From contig CM034307.1 of the NCBI GenBank assembly GCA_019925795.1, positions 64,604,864 to 64,668,863 of the forward strand: a stretch of DNA of 64,000 bases, read 5' to 3'. The position numbers and the translations under genes were made by a program. Of the stretch, positions 40,001-48,200 are shown in pieces. Position 1 is the first letter of the stretch. Each line of letters begins with the position of its first letter. The notes under the pieces were generated by a model. The model was not told the DNA's origin and did no database searches. It saw nothing but the letters and a program-made list of their open reading frames with translations. The stretch comes from Dendrobium chrysotoxum. Lineage: Eukaryota > Streptophyta > Magnoliopsida > Asparagales > Orchidaceae.

Positions 40001-41570
40001 AAATTAAAATAATTTCTTATTTATATGTTTCGATGTTAATGTTTCAATCATATCCGTATATTCCGCACATATAAAAAAGATAAATAATGCTATGTTTTTA
40101 TTAATTTAGCACTTGCATGCTATTTGGTCAAAACAGCATATGCCATGTTTATTTAAACTATTTTTGGATAGTTTTTAAAAATAAACATTTCCTAGTCTTA
40201 CATGATTAAAATTTGAAAATACCTATATATAAACCAGTTGAAAGTTCATTGTATTTTTTCCTGGTCATTGGAAAAAAAGGCACACATGATGTTGATGATT
40301 AGAATGCTAATCAGAAGATGCTATTTTGAATGTAAAAAGATAAAGAGTATAAAATATATGTTCTTGAAGGAATGGCCCTATTTTAGCCATAGTTAAATGT
40401 TAAGCATGATAAGGTCTTTCGACCACACAAGGGTGGGTCTAGAATACAAAATTCAGTTATTTTATTTGCATGTTAGATAATTGGTTGTTTGCACATATCC
40501 AAATAAGATTATTGAAGAATTTATTTAAGAAATGACAGAATATTTTCAACATTAACGCTCAAAATCATTGTCCGGTTGCCAAGATTTAAATAAAAATTAA
40601 AAAGGTTGGGCTTACCTCTAAATAAAATCCCTTTAATCTAGTTCTGGCATGATCAAATTGGGGTAACATGTGAAGCATAGCATTTAAAATAGGGGTCATA
40701 TTAAAGAAATTCAAACTCACTCTGAGTTTTAATGATTATTATTGATCATTATAAATAAACTAAGAAGTGTCATGGGAACTTTTAGCTGAATAAAAGTTTA
40801 ATTTTCTATTTAGTTTACGTGCTTGGTTGGGTGTGAATGTCTTTGAGTGTCGTGCAAATGCAATTATCAATTTTATAGTAGTGATCTCCTTATACCAGTA
40901 CAAGTGTTATTTTTTCTGTATCTCTCTTCTATATATTTTGTTATTTGGTTTTGTGAGCTTTTTGGTGTATAATGAAATTTGATACAAATTTGGTTTATTG
41001 ATTGCAGTGAAAATTCCATTTGAATTTTAATTTTTATGGCCTTGTTTTATTGCTGAATTTCTTTGTTTTGGGATGATTATTAAATTATCATTTCCCATAG
41101 ATTTCTCGCAATTTTGGATTTACATTAAAAGAGGACGCGTTATTGTTTTAATTGGTGGCATTGAGACTGTGAATCCCAAATATGTTTTATCTGATCTTCA
41201 TCCGTTAGATCATCTAGAGCATTAGGAACCTTAAATCTGAAGATATCCTGCATCTTATACCTAACTTATTGTTCTGTATTAAAAAGAAGCTGAAGTAAGA
41301 ATGCATAGCAAAAAATGCATACTCATAAAAGACAATTTAGCATTCAATTCTTTACCAATTACATGGGAGCAGAGCAGATAATTTAACCCACAAGAAAGTT
41401 CCAATTTTATAAGATAGCCCACGAAAGTTGTAATTTTATACGGAGAAAAGCATAAATACATGTTTTCCCTTTTTTTAGCAATATTAATGGTAAACTCAAG
41501 ATACCGACAGCTTTGGAATTTAAATGCCTCAGCCTGTGCACTTGAAAATTAAAAATGCACTTAATGCTTT

Positions 41571-41628
<58 letters not shown>

Positions 41629-42978
41629 CAGATATATATATATCAGAATAGGCTAAGATTTGCGATAAAATGTTAAAGATCTGAAAAGGGAAAACATCAG
41701 TCTTTGGTTCTTTGGCAGTAATACAAAGGACGAGCGATGTAACGAGTTCAGAATTACGATTTAGTTGGAATCATAGATATGTTCCTAAATGGTTTGATAA
41801 ACTTTTGATAAAAAACCTCTTGATTATGTTTTAAATTTACACATTTAATAGTAGAAACACGCCCCTCCGTCTTGAAATCACTATCGTTGTATGTTTAAGG
41901 AATTTCTTGAAATGAGGCATTCTGTTTCTAAACACATAAAAAAACACGCTCCCTTCTTAAGCTATTGTGGGCACACGTGAAAAATTGGACTTGCCTCCTA
42001 TGAATTTTGCTCTGCTTACTAAATCCTGCAAAATAATCAATTAAAAGAGACCTACAAGATGAGACGTTAAGAGGATCATTCTTCTTTTCTACTCTTTTAA
42101 TTTTATCATTTTCATCCTTCTACACTTATTTAATTCTAGCATTTTTTATCTGAAGTTAATCATTTAAATGTTCTTTGTTTCGATCTCTTACCTGAATACG
42201 TTGTGCATATTAGTTTTCAATATCTTTTCTCAAAGCAAGCTGTTCTTTTTCTTATGCGGTGATCAGGTACATGTCCTCAACGCTTTTGAAAGTAGCTAGT
42301 GAACACTCTTCTGTTGTTGCAGTTGTGGGTAAAGGGCATTTGCTTGGAATAAGGAAGAACTGGAAGCAACCTGTAGATGTGAGTTCAATTTCCATGTTCC
42401 CCATTTCTTTTGAGTTCAAAGAGATTAGGCCTGTAAAAAATGGTTAAGTTTTCAACATTGTGATGTCTGAAATTGTCTCCAATATACAATCTATATATCG
42501 AGTAAAGAAGACAACTTATGAATATAGGGCAAGTAAGACTTCTTATATCAACCCCTCTCCAAACACCACATTGTCGGGAGCTTCAGGCAACGGATCTCTC
42601 TCTTTTTATCATTCACAAATTTTAGATCATGTGAGTGTGATCTACACTCACAGGTGGAAACTATTGTTTACTGCCCCAGGATCTAGACTGAGCTTAATGC
42701 ATTGCTGTATTTTTCTTGGTGTCAGTTAGAATAATTGTGACACTTGATGCAAGTTTCTTGTATAATTTAGCTATTTACATGTTAATATTGCCTAAAGCAA
42801 CTTCTAATCAGAACTCTTCTTACTCCTTATGTCCCTGTGACATCTTATACAGTTGAAGCTTCTCTTGCAAATTCCTAGTAGGAGCGCTGCCCTTTCCAGA
42901 CCAAAGATTATAGCATCAGGTGTTGCAATTGTAGGAGTAGCAGTGGCCTATAGCATCCATCTCATGGGCAAGCGATGA
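13548..42978 (+). CDS. TraB domain-containing protein (TRB1-like), complete, 9 exons
   Basis: Exons are 13548-14129, 15912-15959, 16075-16134, 19777-19863, 19965-20069, 21973-22086, 33896-33996, 42267-42378 and 42853-42978 (TGA). They join in phase to 1335 nt, 444 residues. The N-terminal 85 residues are Arg/Ser-rich and presequence-like. Residues 188-191 (GTAH, in VYLVGTAHVS) and the later GKGH in exon 8 are the GxxH motifs of the TraB/PrgY/TIKI fold; VVFLELCSSR supplies the conserved Glu. The C-terminus has a hydrophobic segment (IIASGVAIVGVAVAYSIHL) ending in KR, fitting a tail anchor. The Arabidopsis relative TRB1 is a mitochondrial outer-membrane protein at ER-mitochondria contacts. Start could be 13548 or the in-frame ATG at 13632. 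E-D-Y-V-H-V at 100-105 fits an ATG8-interacting motif. Intron 4 is GC-AG. Introns 3, 6 and 7 are transposon-rich. Confidence 0.95.
14130..15911. other. TraB intron 1, repeat-bearing
   Basis: This 1782-bp intron has GT-AG ends. It holds two diverged copies of a segment containing ACTAAATTGTAAGAAAGTAT (around 14334-14400 and 14528-14592), a reverse-strand TATA-like box (CTATTTATAG at about 14636) and a degenerate array at 14860-15385. An old LTR fragment is possible but not proven. Confidence 0.5.
14860..15385 (+). repeat. Degenerate tandem array, units of roughly 40-50 bp
   Basis: Imperfect units built on TGATGACTTCAAGTTTGAGA and GAGTTCAGGGTCTCT follow one another about ten times. Divergence is high and the unit length varies. 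No coding function is evident. Confidence 0.6.
17650..18180 (+). pseudogene. Highly decayed RTE LINE 3' end
   Basis: With frame changes, pieces correspond to the C-terminal region of plant RTE proteins: a LYGS-like motif (TTGTATGGATCTAAATTG), GTGGAAATGAAAATG (VEMKM), then a basic His/Arg region, and near the end TTTGATTTTAATTATTTGGGATAA followed by a GATGATGAGGA-type tail. Many stops are present. It is far older than the other RTE copies in this window. Confidence 0.55.
18473..18602 (-). mobile_element. 130-bp RTE LINE 3' tail with perfect 11-bp target duplication
   Basis: Reading on the minus strand, the fragment ends with CCCCACATAGTGGGATAAAGG-like sequence (20 bp shared type) and a (TTG)n tail, the same 3' end as the copies at 38809-39551 and 52805-55355. 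TAACCTTTTTT flanks it at 18462-18472 and 18603-18613. It is an extreme 5' truncation. Confidence 0.85.
19864..19964 (+). other. GC-AG intron (TraB intron 4)
   Basis: The exon ends GCCAAG and the intron begins GCATGG rather than GT. It ends TTTCAG. Reading phase and family conservation (FLAK then VAERLEVFPGAEFR) fix the junction at 19863/19965. The CAAG before the GC donor fits the strong exon-side pairing usual at GC donors. Confidence 0.9.
20190..21390 (+). mobile_element. Diverged LTR-like remnant in TraB intron 5, two related copies
   Basis: Two direct copies share TTCTGGTTGGCTGAATGG, GCTGTTT and GTCTTTTGGGCTC followed by CCTATTTA (about 20345-20405 and 20978-21035). Downstream of each are sequences like the chromovirus LTR read on its own strand: CCTGAGGGTTTCTTC and AGCTTGAGAGCTTCTTC near 20460-20500, and AATAGCTTGCGAGCTATTG near 21110. 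So this is probably an older relative of the 22674-29805 element in opposite orientation. No coding region remains. Confidence 0.5.
22674..23931 (-). repeat. 3' LTR of the chromovirus
   Basis: This 1258-bp LTR has TGATGCAA/TTGCATCA ends. On the minus strand a TATA-type box (CCTATAAATATGAG, around 23212-23199) would start transcription. Short open frames inside it are not genes. Its first three bases on the minus strand (23931-23929) are the stop codon of the polyprotein. Confidence 0.95.
23929..28431 (-). CDS. Chromovirus Gag-Pol polyprotein, 1500 aa, single frame
   Basis: One uninterrupted frame encodes all retrotransposon functions. Gag lies at about residues 55-250; a CCHC zinc knuckle (CYKCGLYGHLSATC) at 292-305; aspartic protease with MIDSGSSGNFVS at 388-399; reverse transcriptase with FDD at 737-739 (VVVYFDDILIYS); RNase H around 875-990 (EVDCDASNVGIGAVL; TDHEAL); integrase with CKIC at 1105-1108 and D/D/E residues in MDFILGLP, TSDRD and QTEVVNR; and a C-terminal chromodomain about 1425-1480 (KTRQGEHKRFLAKWKNH). 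The chromodomain places it among plant chromoviruses; the lineage cannot be settled here. No frameshift separates Gag and Pol. The frame runs through the polypurine tract (Gly-Gly-Asn) and stops on the LTR. Confidence 0.96.
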   Translation of the reverse strand: MANNPGDWQNLLQQLNNLQQQVNTLAEAVANLNVNNANVQTSESEEEGPRNNNRQQRNWDHGIKIDVPNFEGKLQPDHFLEWVEKMDQFFEWKEIPDNRKVRFASLKLSGHALTWWKNCQNNRLRRGKEKIQVWERMKEKMKGKFLPTDHARTIFQEFNNLRQGNQSVEEYTETFYKLQSRNDLNESEEKTVSRYINGLKWSIQDQLNLHHIIKTDEAYRMAIKVEKQHQRERGHNKIVETYKRRTTGGVKTQTSGNTSGVKIKTFETQNTEKGKGIIGTKPAEQPKLIGPCYKCGLYGHLSATCRKNNPPRSNFIENDENLEEEEENNSGSENEEEVEKIDVEGDEGEELLVIRQVLTTKIDKGDRWLRRNIFKTTCTVEGKICTLMIDSGSSGNFVSQKLVDKLKIKSKPLAKTYKISWFKEGGEVPITKQCVVNLSIGGSFKDQVLCDVVPLEVCHILLGRPWQYDHKTIHNGETNTYTLVQNNKEYTLHPQKLVPDSPSKSKLVAKIDTPELLLNANDLKCSEVAYLVLGKESDFTFQIPKEMQALLDDFSDITPDELPIGLPPMRNIQHHIDLIPGATLPNLSHYRMSPSEHDELFKQVTDLLKKGLIQESLSPCAVPALLTPKKDGTWRMCVDSRAINKITIKYRFPIPRLDDMLDMLSGAKIFSKIDLRSGYHQIRIRPGDEWKTAFKTKEGLYEWLVMPFGLSNAPSTFMRTMNHVLRSFIGKFVVVYFDDILIYSIHISDHLNHVKQVLQTLREQRLFVNLKKCSFMTSSLTFLGFIISAEGIKVDPIKIEAIQSWPTPKNITEVRGFHGLASFYRRFIKNFSSVIAPITDCLKKGIFRWTPQAEKTFEIIKAKMSQAPILSLPNFEKIFEVDCDASNVGIGAVLSQEGKPIAYFSEKLNDARAKYSVYDLEFYAIVQALKFWRCYLIQREFILNTDHEALRFLGSQKNLNKRHAKWVSFLQEYTFHIKHKTGVLNKVADALSRRSHLLVTVYPTITSFDFLKDTYATDSDFKSIWDSCLTSGSDPSAQFVIHKGFLFKGSRLCISKNSLREQLVKELHSGGLGGHFGQGKTIALVEEKYFWPHMRKQIAKLVKQCKICQAFKGTSQNAGLYTPLPIPSKPWEDISMDFILGLPVTIRKFDSVFVVVDRFSKMAHFIPCKKTSDASYIADLFFKEIVRLHGVPRTFTSDRDTRFLSHFWRTLWAKLGTTLQFSSAYHPQSDGQTEVVNRSLGNLLRCLAGEKPSQWDLILPQAEFAFNNSVNRTTGKTPFEILYGQPIPHILDRNCLPLPNKISAEAFETFDHIKSVQQQVLEKLQKANAKYKSAADKHRKEVNFNVGDMVMAYFRRQRFPVGTFRKLSRKKFGPFRVLKKLGTNAYLLDLPISVGTSPIFNVSDLSLYEGDSDDSVEIETLPFSTPMAKAEDQIEDIIDVRISKTRQGEHKRFLAKWKNHPLTDCTWMNEKELKQRHPELFQKVTEAFSSGDEIFPLGGN
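23932..23942 (-). other. Polypurine tract of the chromovirus
   Basis: On the minus strand CTAGGGGGGAAT directly precedes the 3' LTR. It is the plus-strand priming site in reverse transcription and is also translated as the last residues of the polyprotein (Leu-Gly-Gly-Asn). Confidence 0.85.
28532..28543 (-). other. Primer-binding site of the chromovirus
   Basis: TGGTATCAGAGC on the minus strand, four bases (GTTT) after the 5' LTR end, matches the 3' end complement of plant initiator-Met tRNA, the usual primer for Gypsy elements. Confidence 0.9.
28548..29805 (-). repeat. 5' LTR of the chromovirus
   Basis: The second 1258-bp LTR is equal in length to the copy at 22674-23931 and identical as far as read by eye. 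It carries the promoter for the element on the minus strand. Followed on the right by the target duplication CCAAT at 29806-29810. Confidence 0.95.
29944..30180 (+). repeat. 51-bp tandem repeat, three full copies plus decayed fourth
   Basis: Units begin at 29946, 29997, 30048 and 30099, exactly 51 bp apart, each of the type GAACATTGGACATATGTATAC followed by TTTTATAACTAAAAGTAATAC. A weaker partial copy follows at about 30130. Because 51 is divisible by three, the array stays open in frames on both strands as a 17-residue repeat. No gene is inferred. Confidence 0.85.
30181..33895. other. Rest of TraB intron 6, unassigned
   Basis: No element ends or RNA genes could be supported. A stretch at about 31620-32800 has a more coding-like composition, with an 80-residue frame at 31901-32143 (containing SRWKEERLGRIPKR and GEEADFIEAHHCRLIEVG) and further broken pieces. 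I do not recognise it; it could be a decayed transposase or captured exon. Confidence 0.35.
34891..36021. mobile_element. Harbinger/Tourist-like element with internal minisatellite
   Basis: The 1131-bp element starts GGTGCTGTTTGGTT and ends AATCAAACAGCCCC, with TTA on both sides (34888-34890 and 36022-36024). Subterminal sequence is also inverted: TGCAGTGTAAAATAAATGCA on the left and TTACACTCTAAATGCAGC on the right. There is no transposase. The centre is a roughly 580-bp G-rich minisatellite (35235-35815). TIR and TTA duplication support a non-autonomous PIF/Harbinger element. Confidence 0.8.
35235..35815 (+). repeat. G-rich minisatellite (GGTGGTGGCCGGCGGTGGC-like units)
   Basis: Imperfect units combine GGTGGTCGACGGTGGC, CAGAGGTGGTTGCCGG and GCGGTCAAAGGTGGTGG. 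Unit multiples are in phase with three, so open frames of up to 196 residues appear on both strands (Trp/Gly-rich on plus, Pro/His/Thr-rich on minus). These are products of repeat structure, not genes. Confidence 0.85.
36985..37070. repeat. (TA)n microsatellite
   Basis: About 43 uninterrupted TA dinucleotides. Likely polymorphic and prone to assembly error. Confidence 0.95.
37100..38102 (+). mobile_element. Diverged Gypsy LTR fragment
   Basis: The part around 37290-37350 (TTTCATCGTGCAAATTTGGATATG) aligns with 46845-46870 inside the LTR at 46281-47324 (TTTCATCGTGTAATTTTTGATATG). Near 37915-37985 come sequences usual at LTR ends (ACTTGCTGAGTTATGTGCTC, GCAGGAAAGGGTAAAGATCC), and the block ends GGAGTGTGACA at about 38102. 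The left boundary is unclear. No internal coding region is attached. Confidence 0.5.
38103..39870 (-). mobile_element. Second copy of the minisatellite-bearing LTR-like family, split by an RTE LINE
   Basis: Read on the minus strand, this shows the same order as 10450-11850: conserved upstream block (39850-39570), TATA box (CTATAAATAG at about 38724), leader, then a degenerate ACCACC-rich minisatellite (38640-38110). The RTE element at 38809-39551 sits within it just upstream of the TATA box. Its 3' side is cut at 38102 by the neighbouring LTR fragment. Open frames in the minisatellite are not genes. Confidence 0.55.
38809..39551 (+). mobile_element. 5'-truncated RTE LINE with 10-bp target duplication
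   Basis: About 740 bp from the 3' end of an RTE LINE, closely related to 52805-55355. Recognisable pieces are YLGYIIQSNGEI, AEMRMLRWMSGFT and ESRLRWFGHVKRRPF, ending in the GGGATAAAGGCTTGATG-type tail with (TTG)n. TTGATTATAG flanks it at 38799-38808 and 39552-39561. Stops and indels are present. A 29-bp segment containing GGGGATATTATTAGTAGAAT occurs twice, at about 38835 and 38975, with a 13-G run between, so the 5' end is rearranged. Confidence 0.85.
39871..42266. other. Rest of TraB intron 7
   Basis: AT-rich with no gene or element boundary seen. It includes a (CT)n-(AT)n microsatellite at 41572-41628. Confidence 0.5.
41572..41628. repeat. Compound (CT)n(AT)n microsatellite
   Basis: About 18 CT units are followed by about 10 AT units, 640 bp upstream of TraB exon 8. 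Confidence 0.9.
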
Positions 42979-43080
42979 ACATATGATAATCAAATGGCCA
43001 TATTTAGTTCTATAGCTCAACAGGGCTTCAGTTTCATTTCATGTACCTTTGTGGAAAATGCTGTATCACTAATGTCAATG

Positions 43081-43086
43081 AATAAA
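43081..43086 (+). terminator. Candidate polyadenylation signal of the TraB gene
   Basis: AATAAA lies 103 bp after the TGA stop at 42976-42978. Plant signals are weakly conserved, so this is only a candidate. Confidence 0.35.
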
Positions 43087-43723
43087 TATTGGAGATCCTC
43101 CGTTTTTAGCAAGATATCAAGTGGGAGAGATAGAGATGCTGGTCACTGGTCTATTCCAAATGGAAGATTGGATGTTACTATGCAGGCCTTTCAACTTCAT
43201 AAATAACTTCTAAGGGTTTGATAGCTAATGTCTGGTGACATTAACCATTTTACCAATTTCAACAATGGTGAGAAGACAAATTTGCTTGGATCGCCTCTGC
43301 AAGTCTCAGGTTCAATTCTCGGATAAAACCATTAAAAATGGGTCTATTGTGATTTCGACCTTAGGGAACTGACAACTTTTTAGAAGGCTGTTTGCTATTC
43401 TTCTATTGTCAGCAGAATTTAAGCCAGATTTATCTATAGTCTTGCCAAATAGTTTTTTGGGATTTTAAATTCTATTATTCTGATAAATCTCATTTTATTG
43501 ACTAAATAAAACTTTTATTAAATCCCACAATTTATAAAACTTGATAGATTTAAGGATTTTTCACCATTATAAATCTTAAAGCTTAAAATAAATAACAAAC
43601 AAGAATGTAATAAGACGATTGTCAGGTTTTAACCAGCATCTCTATTAAATATAATACCTCTTAGTTGGTAGTTAAAGTTTCCAACCAATAGATCAATGGG
43701 AGCTGTATTTGATAGTTAAATTA

Positions 43724-43830
43724 GGTTTTGTTTGGGATAATTTTCTAAGCTATTTTTTAGTATAAATTTTTTAATTTTTTAACTAAAAGTTGCTTTAAAA
43801 ATTAGTTAGAAAGCCGTCTTGAATGAAACA
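43724..43830. mobile_element. Decayed TTA-flanked MITE
   Basis: Starts GGTTTTGTTTGGGATAA after TTA (43721-43723). A worn right end (TCTTGAATGAAACA) stops at the TTA at 43831-43833, which is also the left flank of the next MITE. Confidence 0.55.
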
Positions 43831-43833
43831 TTA

Positions 43834-43962
43834 GGCTTTATTTGGGATGATTTTCTTATTGTTTTATGAAACAATTTTTTAGTATAAAAATTTTAAATTC
43901 AAAAAAAATTATATTAAAAAATTGCTTCATAAAACATTAAGACAATTGTATCAAACGAAGCC
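43834..43962. mobile_element. Harbinger-type MITE
   Basis: A 129-bp element starts GGCTTTATTTGGGATGA and ends TCAAACGAAGCC. Left flank TTA, right flank TTG, so the target duplication has one change. It abuts the element at 43724-43830. Confidence 0.7.
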
Positions 43963-44121
43963 TTGGTTTTAATTGATTTTTTTCTGACAGCTCTATGTTC
44001 TTTTACATCGACGTAGTTGTTTCGTATTAACTTCGTTCTCCCTCTTTATTGATTTATTATTTTATGTTCAACATAATTCAACAATGTTCTCGCAATATTA
44101 TTTGGCGTTTTATAATTTTAA

Positions 44122-44219
44122 GGCTTCGTTTGGGACGATTTTTTTATTGCTTCTTAAAATATAATTTTATTATAAAAATTAAAATTTTAAGAAATAAAAA
44201 AGCTATCCCAAACAAAGCC
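44122..44219. mobile_element. Harbinger-type MITE, 98 bp
   Basis: Starts GGCTTCGTTTGGGACGA and ends ATCCCAAACAAAGCC, nearly perfect inverted repeats, with TAA on both sides (44119-44121 and 44220-44222). It is the cleanest copy of the family in this window. Confidence 0.8.
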
Positions 44220-44222
44220 TAA

Positions 44223-45060
44223 ATCTACAATAAATCTATTTTAGCATCACTCCTATTGCTCACAATTTCGTTGTTTTTGATATTTTCTTGCACAGTATTT
44301 AAAGATAATCCAATAGTGTTGATGTTATTGGCAAACTTAACATTGCCTCTGCATCTAACCTAAATTGCAAAAGCATTTATATCTTTTTAAATAATTAGAT
44401 TAACATACTTATTTGAAGTCCTTTATTTCCATTATTCTTTAAGACTTAATTTTTTGTTTAAAATTAATGCCGGCAATTATATTTTAATGTTTCTTGTACT
44501 TTTTAAATTAAAAAAATATTATTTAATACTATAAGAATATATCTATGTTTATTTTCAAAATTAAATCAAATATTATTTCCTACATTAATTTGTTTTACAA
44601 AAGAACATTTTCTCTTTTTTTTTTCTTTTGTAAGAAATATTATCATAAAGTTATTTTCAATAATATTTCATTTATTTTTGTAAAATCATTATTTATATTA
44701 AGCACTATTATTTTTTAATTGTAATATACATATTTAATGAAAACTTCAATATAATTTCAATCTCAACGCCCAAGTCAATTAAAACAAGCAACATATAAAA
44801 AAATGATTAAAGTGATCCATTGATTTTTTATGAAGAATTAAAATGATTTATAATTATATTAAAGGATTATTTTGTTTACTCAAATTTTTAAAAAGAAATT
44901 AAAATAGACATATTATGAGATTATTTCAATTTCTCTTTGAAAATTAAGAAATGAAAATGATCTTTTTATATAATTTAAAATTATTTTAATCTTATGTAAT
45001 AACTAATAAGTTAAGGTTATTTTAAAACAAAACCTTGAGAACAAGCCGAAGGGGCTGGCC
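44223..45060. other. AT-rich intergenic spacer upstream of GPAT9
   Basis: No gene or element ends seen. The composition changes sharply to GC-rich at about 45045, marking the probable GPAT9 promoter. Confidence 0.5.
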
Positions 45061-45063
45061 GAC

Positions 45064-45089
45064 TGGGCCAACCGGGCCCACCGGGCCCA
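45064..45089. promoter_or_regulatory. Cluster of site II (TGGGCC) motifs upstream of GPAT9
   Basis: TGGGCC occurs at 45064-45069, and its complement GGCCCA at 45075-45080 and 45084-45089, about 140-165 bp before the GPAT9 start codon. Clustered site II elements are bound by TCP factors and mark broadly expressed plant genes. Assignment rests on motif and position. Confidence 0.5.
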
Positions 45090-45228
45090 CCTGTTCGTTA
45101 CCCGAATATCTCACTAGGACTCCTAAGCCACACAAATTTTTCCGGCGTATTTTCCGTCGATAGGATCATAGCTCACGATAGGGCCAAACGATAGAGCTCT
45201 TCTGGCCATCTTTCTCAAGAATTCCACC

Positions 45229-48200
45229 ATGGCTTTGAGCTCGGAGGTCGATCTGGAACGTATAAACATAGAGGATTACCTCTCGTCAGACTCTATTCAA
45301 GAGCCTCCCAAGAAGCTCCAACTGTACCTTCCTCGTTTCTCTATCTCTAGATTTTGGTTTTGGTTTGGAGTTTTGTGAGGCATCGTCTTCTGAATTCTCA
45401 AGCCCTAATTAGATTCTTGTTAGTTAGGAAGGATTTGCTGGACATAGCTCCGACGTTAACCGAGGCTGCGGGCGCAATCGTTGATGTGAGTTTAGCTTTT
45501 GGATATAGAACATCGGATTTCTGTTGGTTCATTGTGCTTAGCAATAACCGAATTTTTGACGCCGACTAGCTTTGAATTACTTTTTGTTTTTTTGGATATT
45601 GTAGGATTCGTTCACTCGCTGCTTTAAATCGAATCCTCCTGAACCATGGAATTGGAATATATATTTGTTTCCTTTGTGGTGCATGGGGGTGGTGTTCAGA
45701 TATGGGATTCTTTTTCCATTAAGGTGAGAAAGTTTGTAATGGTGGCGACTTGGCGTGCTTAGAGATGTGATTTGTCTGGAAAGCATTATGAATTACCTTC
45801 TATGAAAACTTTGTATTTTGGAGTCATGTTTTGTAAAATGAAGGCCAGCTAACATTCTTGTTTTGAAATATAAGCTATTTGCATTCTTTGTTTGCTTTAG
45901 ATTTCTACTCTTTCATGCCACGCACACACGCACACACACAAATTTGGAATTGAATAAGATTTTTTTTTTAAATTTCTGTAGAGTCGCAATCCTTGCAGTT
46001 GGGTGGATCATATTTTTTGCAGCCTTTCTTCCGGTACATTTCTTAGCGTCTGGGCATAGCAAATGGAGGCGTTATGTAGAGGTTTGAACCCTAACTATTT
46101 CTCTTCTTAAGTAGATTTAGGGAGCGATAATTTTATGTTCGATTTTGATATACAATTACTGTTGCAGATATTTGACAGACTTGGTGTTTTGTTTTTATAT
46201 TAACCCTTGTTTGGTCCAAGCAATAAAAAGGTGCATCAATTGTTCCTATGCAGTTTGCTTTGAGACACTCTCAAAACTGCTGTAATAACCTAAAATTTTG
46301 AAAATAATTTTAAAATGAAAATCTGGACTGAAGCTTTGCGGCGCTGTGCTTGCAGGCGCCGCAGTGCTGGGAAGCGCCAGAATAGCGCTGTCGCGGTGCT
46401 GAGATTTTTGGAAGTTTTGAAAATAAATTAGGCTCAACGACGCTAATGTGGCGCTGCGACGCATTGCTCTTTCACGTGTAGTGCTGCGGTGCTGGGTCAG
46501 GCACCGCGGCGCCAGACATTAAAATTATTTTTTATATCTTTTTAATATAAATATTCCTTCCATCATTCCTCCCCCTCCTTCATTTCATTTCTTGCCGGGG
46601 AGGAGAAAAGAAGGGGAGAGATGAGAGGAGAGAGAAAAAAGGGGAGAGATGAGAGGAGAGAGAAATGAGAGAAAATCTTCTAGGACTTTTTTCACCTGTC
46701 ATTTCTATTATAAAAGTTATTCTGATCATAGTAAGTGATCTTTACTCTGCATTTATTTTCAATGATTCCGTGTTCAATACATTTTCTCTCTCTTGAAAGT
46801 GATAAAAAGGCAATATCTCCCGTTTTTGTGAATTTTCATCGTGTAATTTTTGATATGTGATATATATCATTATTAGGAACATTTTGACTGATTTATATTG
46901 AGTTTTTACTGGGTTGTTTGGCTTATATGACATTTTACATGAAACAAGTAGGGAAAATGTTAACTGTAAAATGATCAAATGCTACTTTACTGAATCTAGA
47001 TGTGAGATACACGACATGCATCTTGATGCAGTGCAATCACAGTATAAGGAGGGGGACAACATACCATCACATGCACATGCCATTCTGCTCTACTTGCTTA
47101 TTCCATTTTACCACATTACCACTCTTTCTCATTATTAGTTCTTTTACAAGCTATTTACATTAAGACAAATAGGCTTAGCTATACTAATACTAGAGACCTT
47201 ACAGTATGATATATATAGAAGATGAAAGCAAAAGAAGAAGAACATATTTTACTGTTTTATCGATTATGTGAGATATTGCTTAGGTAGCTTGTGCTCTTGC
47301 AGGGTCTTACAGCTCAGTATCACACCAAATTGGTATCAGAGATCAGTAGCTTGGGTCGACACCGATGGCGGAGAGTAGCCGAAGAGCAGCTTATGACGAA
47401 GATCGAAGCTTAGAGGCACTGTGAGCAATGAAAACCACCATCTCCAAGCAGCTATCGGAACTTTCTTCCAATTTTAAGCGCTTCACCATAGACATCAGGT
47501 GGGAACTCCAAGCCAGTGACGGTTATGGCCATAACCTTCGTCGAGCGCCACAGGCGATTGGACCTCAAGCGGTTCGGATAAATGAAGGCATGGAGCGCGT
47601 CGGGAGGAGAAACCCTGCCCCGATTCTGGAAATCTCTAATTCCAAAGAGGAAGGAGATCAGTTCCAACCGATCAAACCATTCGATTCGAAAGAAGACGAG
47701 TGTAATTATCCGAATGAAACCACGAGGTGGAGGGACAGAAATCCTAGACATCAACATGAGTTTCACGTCAAATTAGATATCCCCTTCTTCGAAGAATGAT
47801 TGCACATTGAAGACTATTTGGATTTGGAAAGGGAGGTAGAAACATTCTTCGAATACATGGATATAGCACCAGAGAAACAAGTTAAATACGTCGAGTGAAG
47901 ATTGAAGGGAGAAGCCAGCGCGTGGTGGAAGCAGGTCAGGCAAAATCGGCGACGAGAAGGCAAGGGAGATGTTAGAAGCTGGGCAAGAATAAAGCAATTA
48001 ATGAGATCACACTTCCTCCCAACCGATTATGAGAAGCTGTTATATGTTAGGTACCAACATTGTGTCCAGGGAAATAGAACTGTCAGTGAGTACATTGAAG
48101 AGTTTTACATATTAAGTGCTTGCAATAACCTCAATAAATCGGACACAGCTCGTCGCCCGCTACATCGGAGGCTTAAAGGAGGCCATGTAGGACAAACTGG

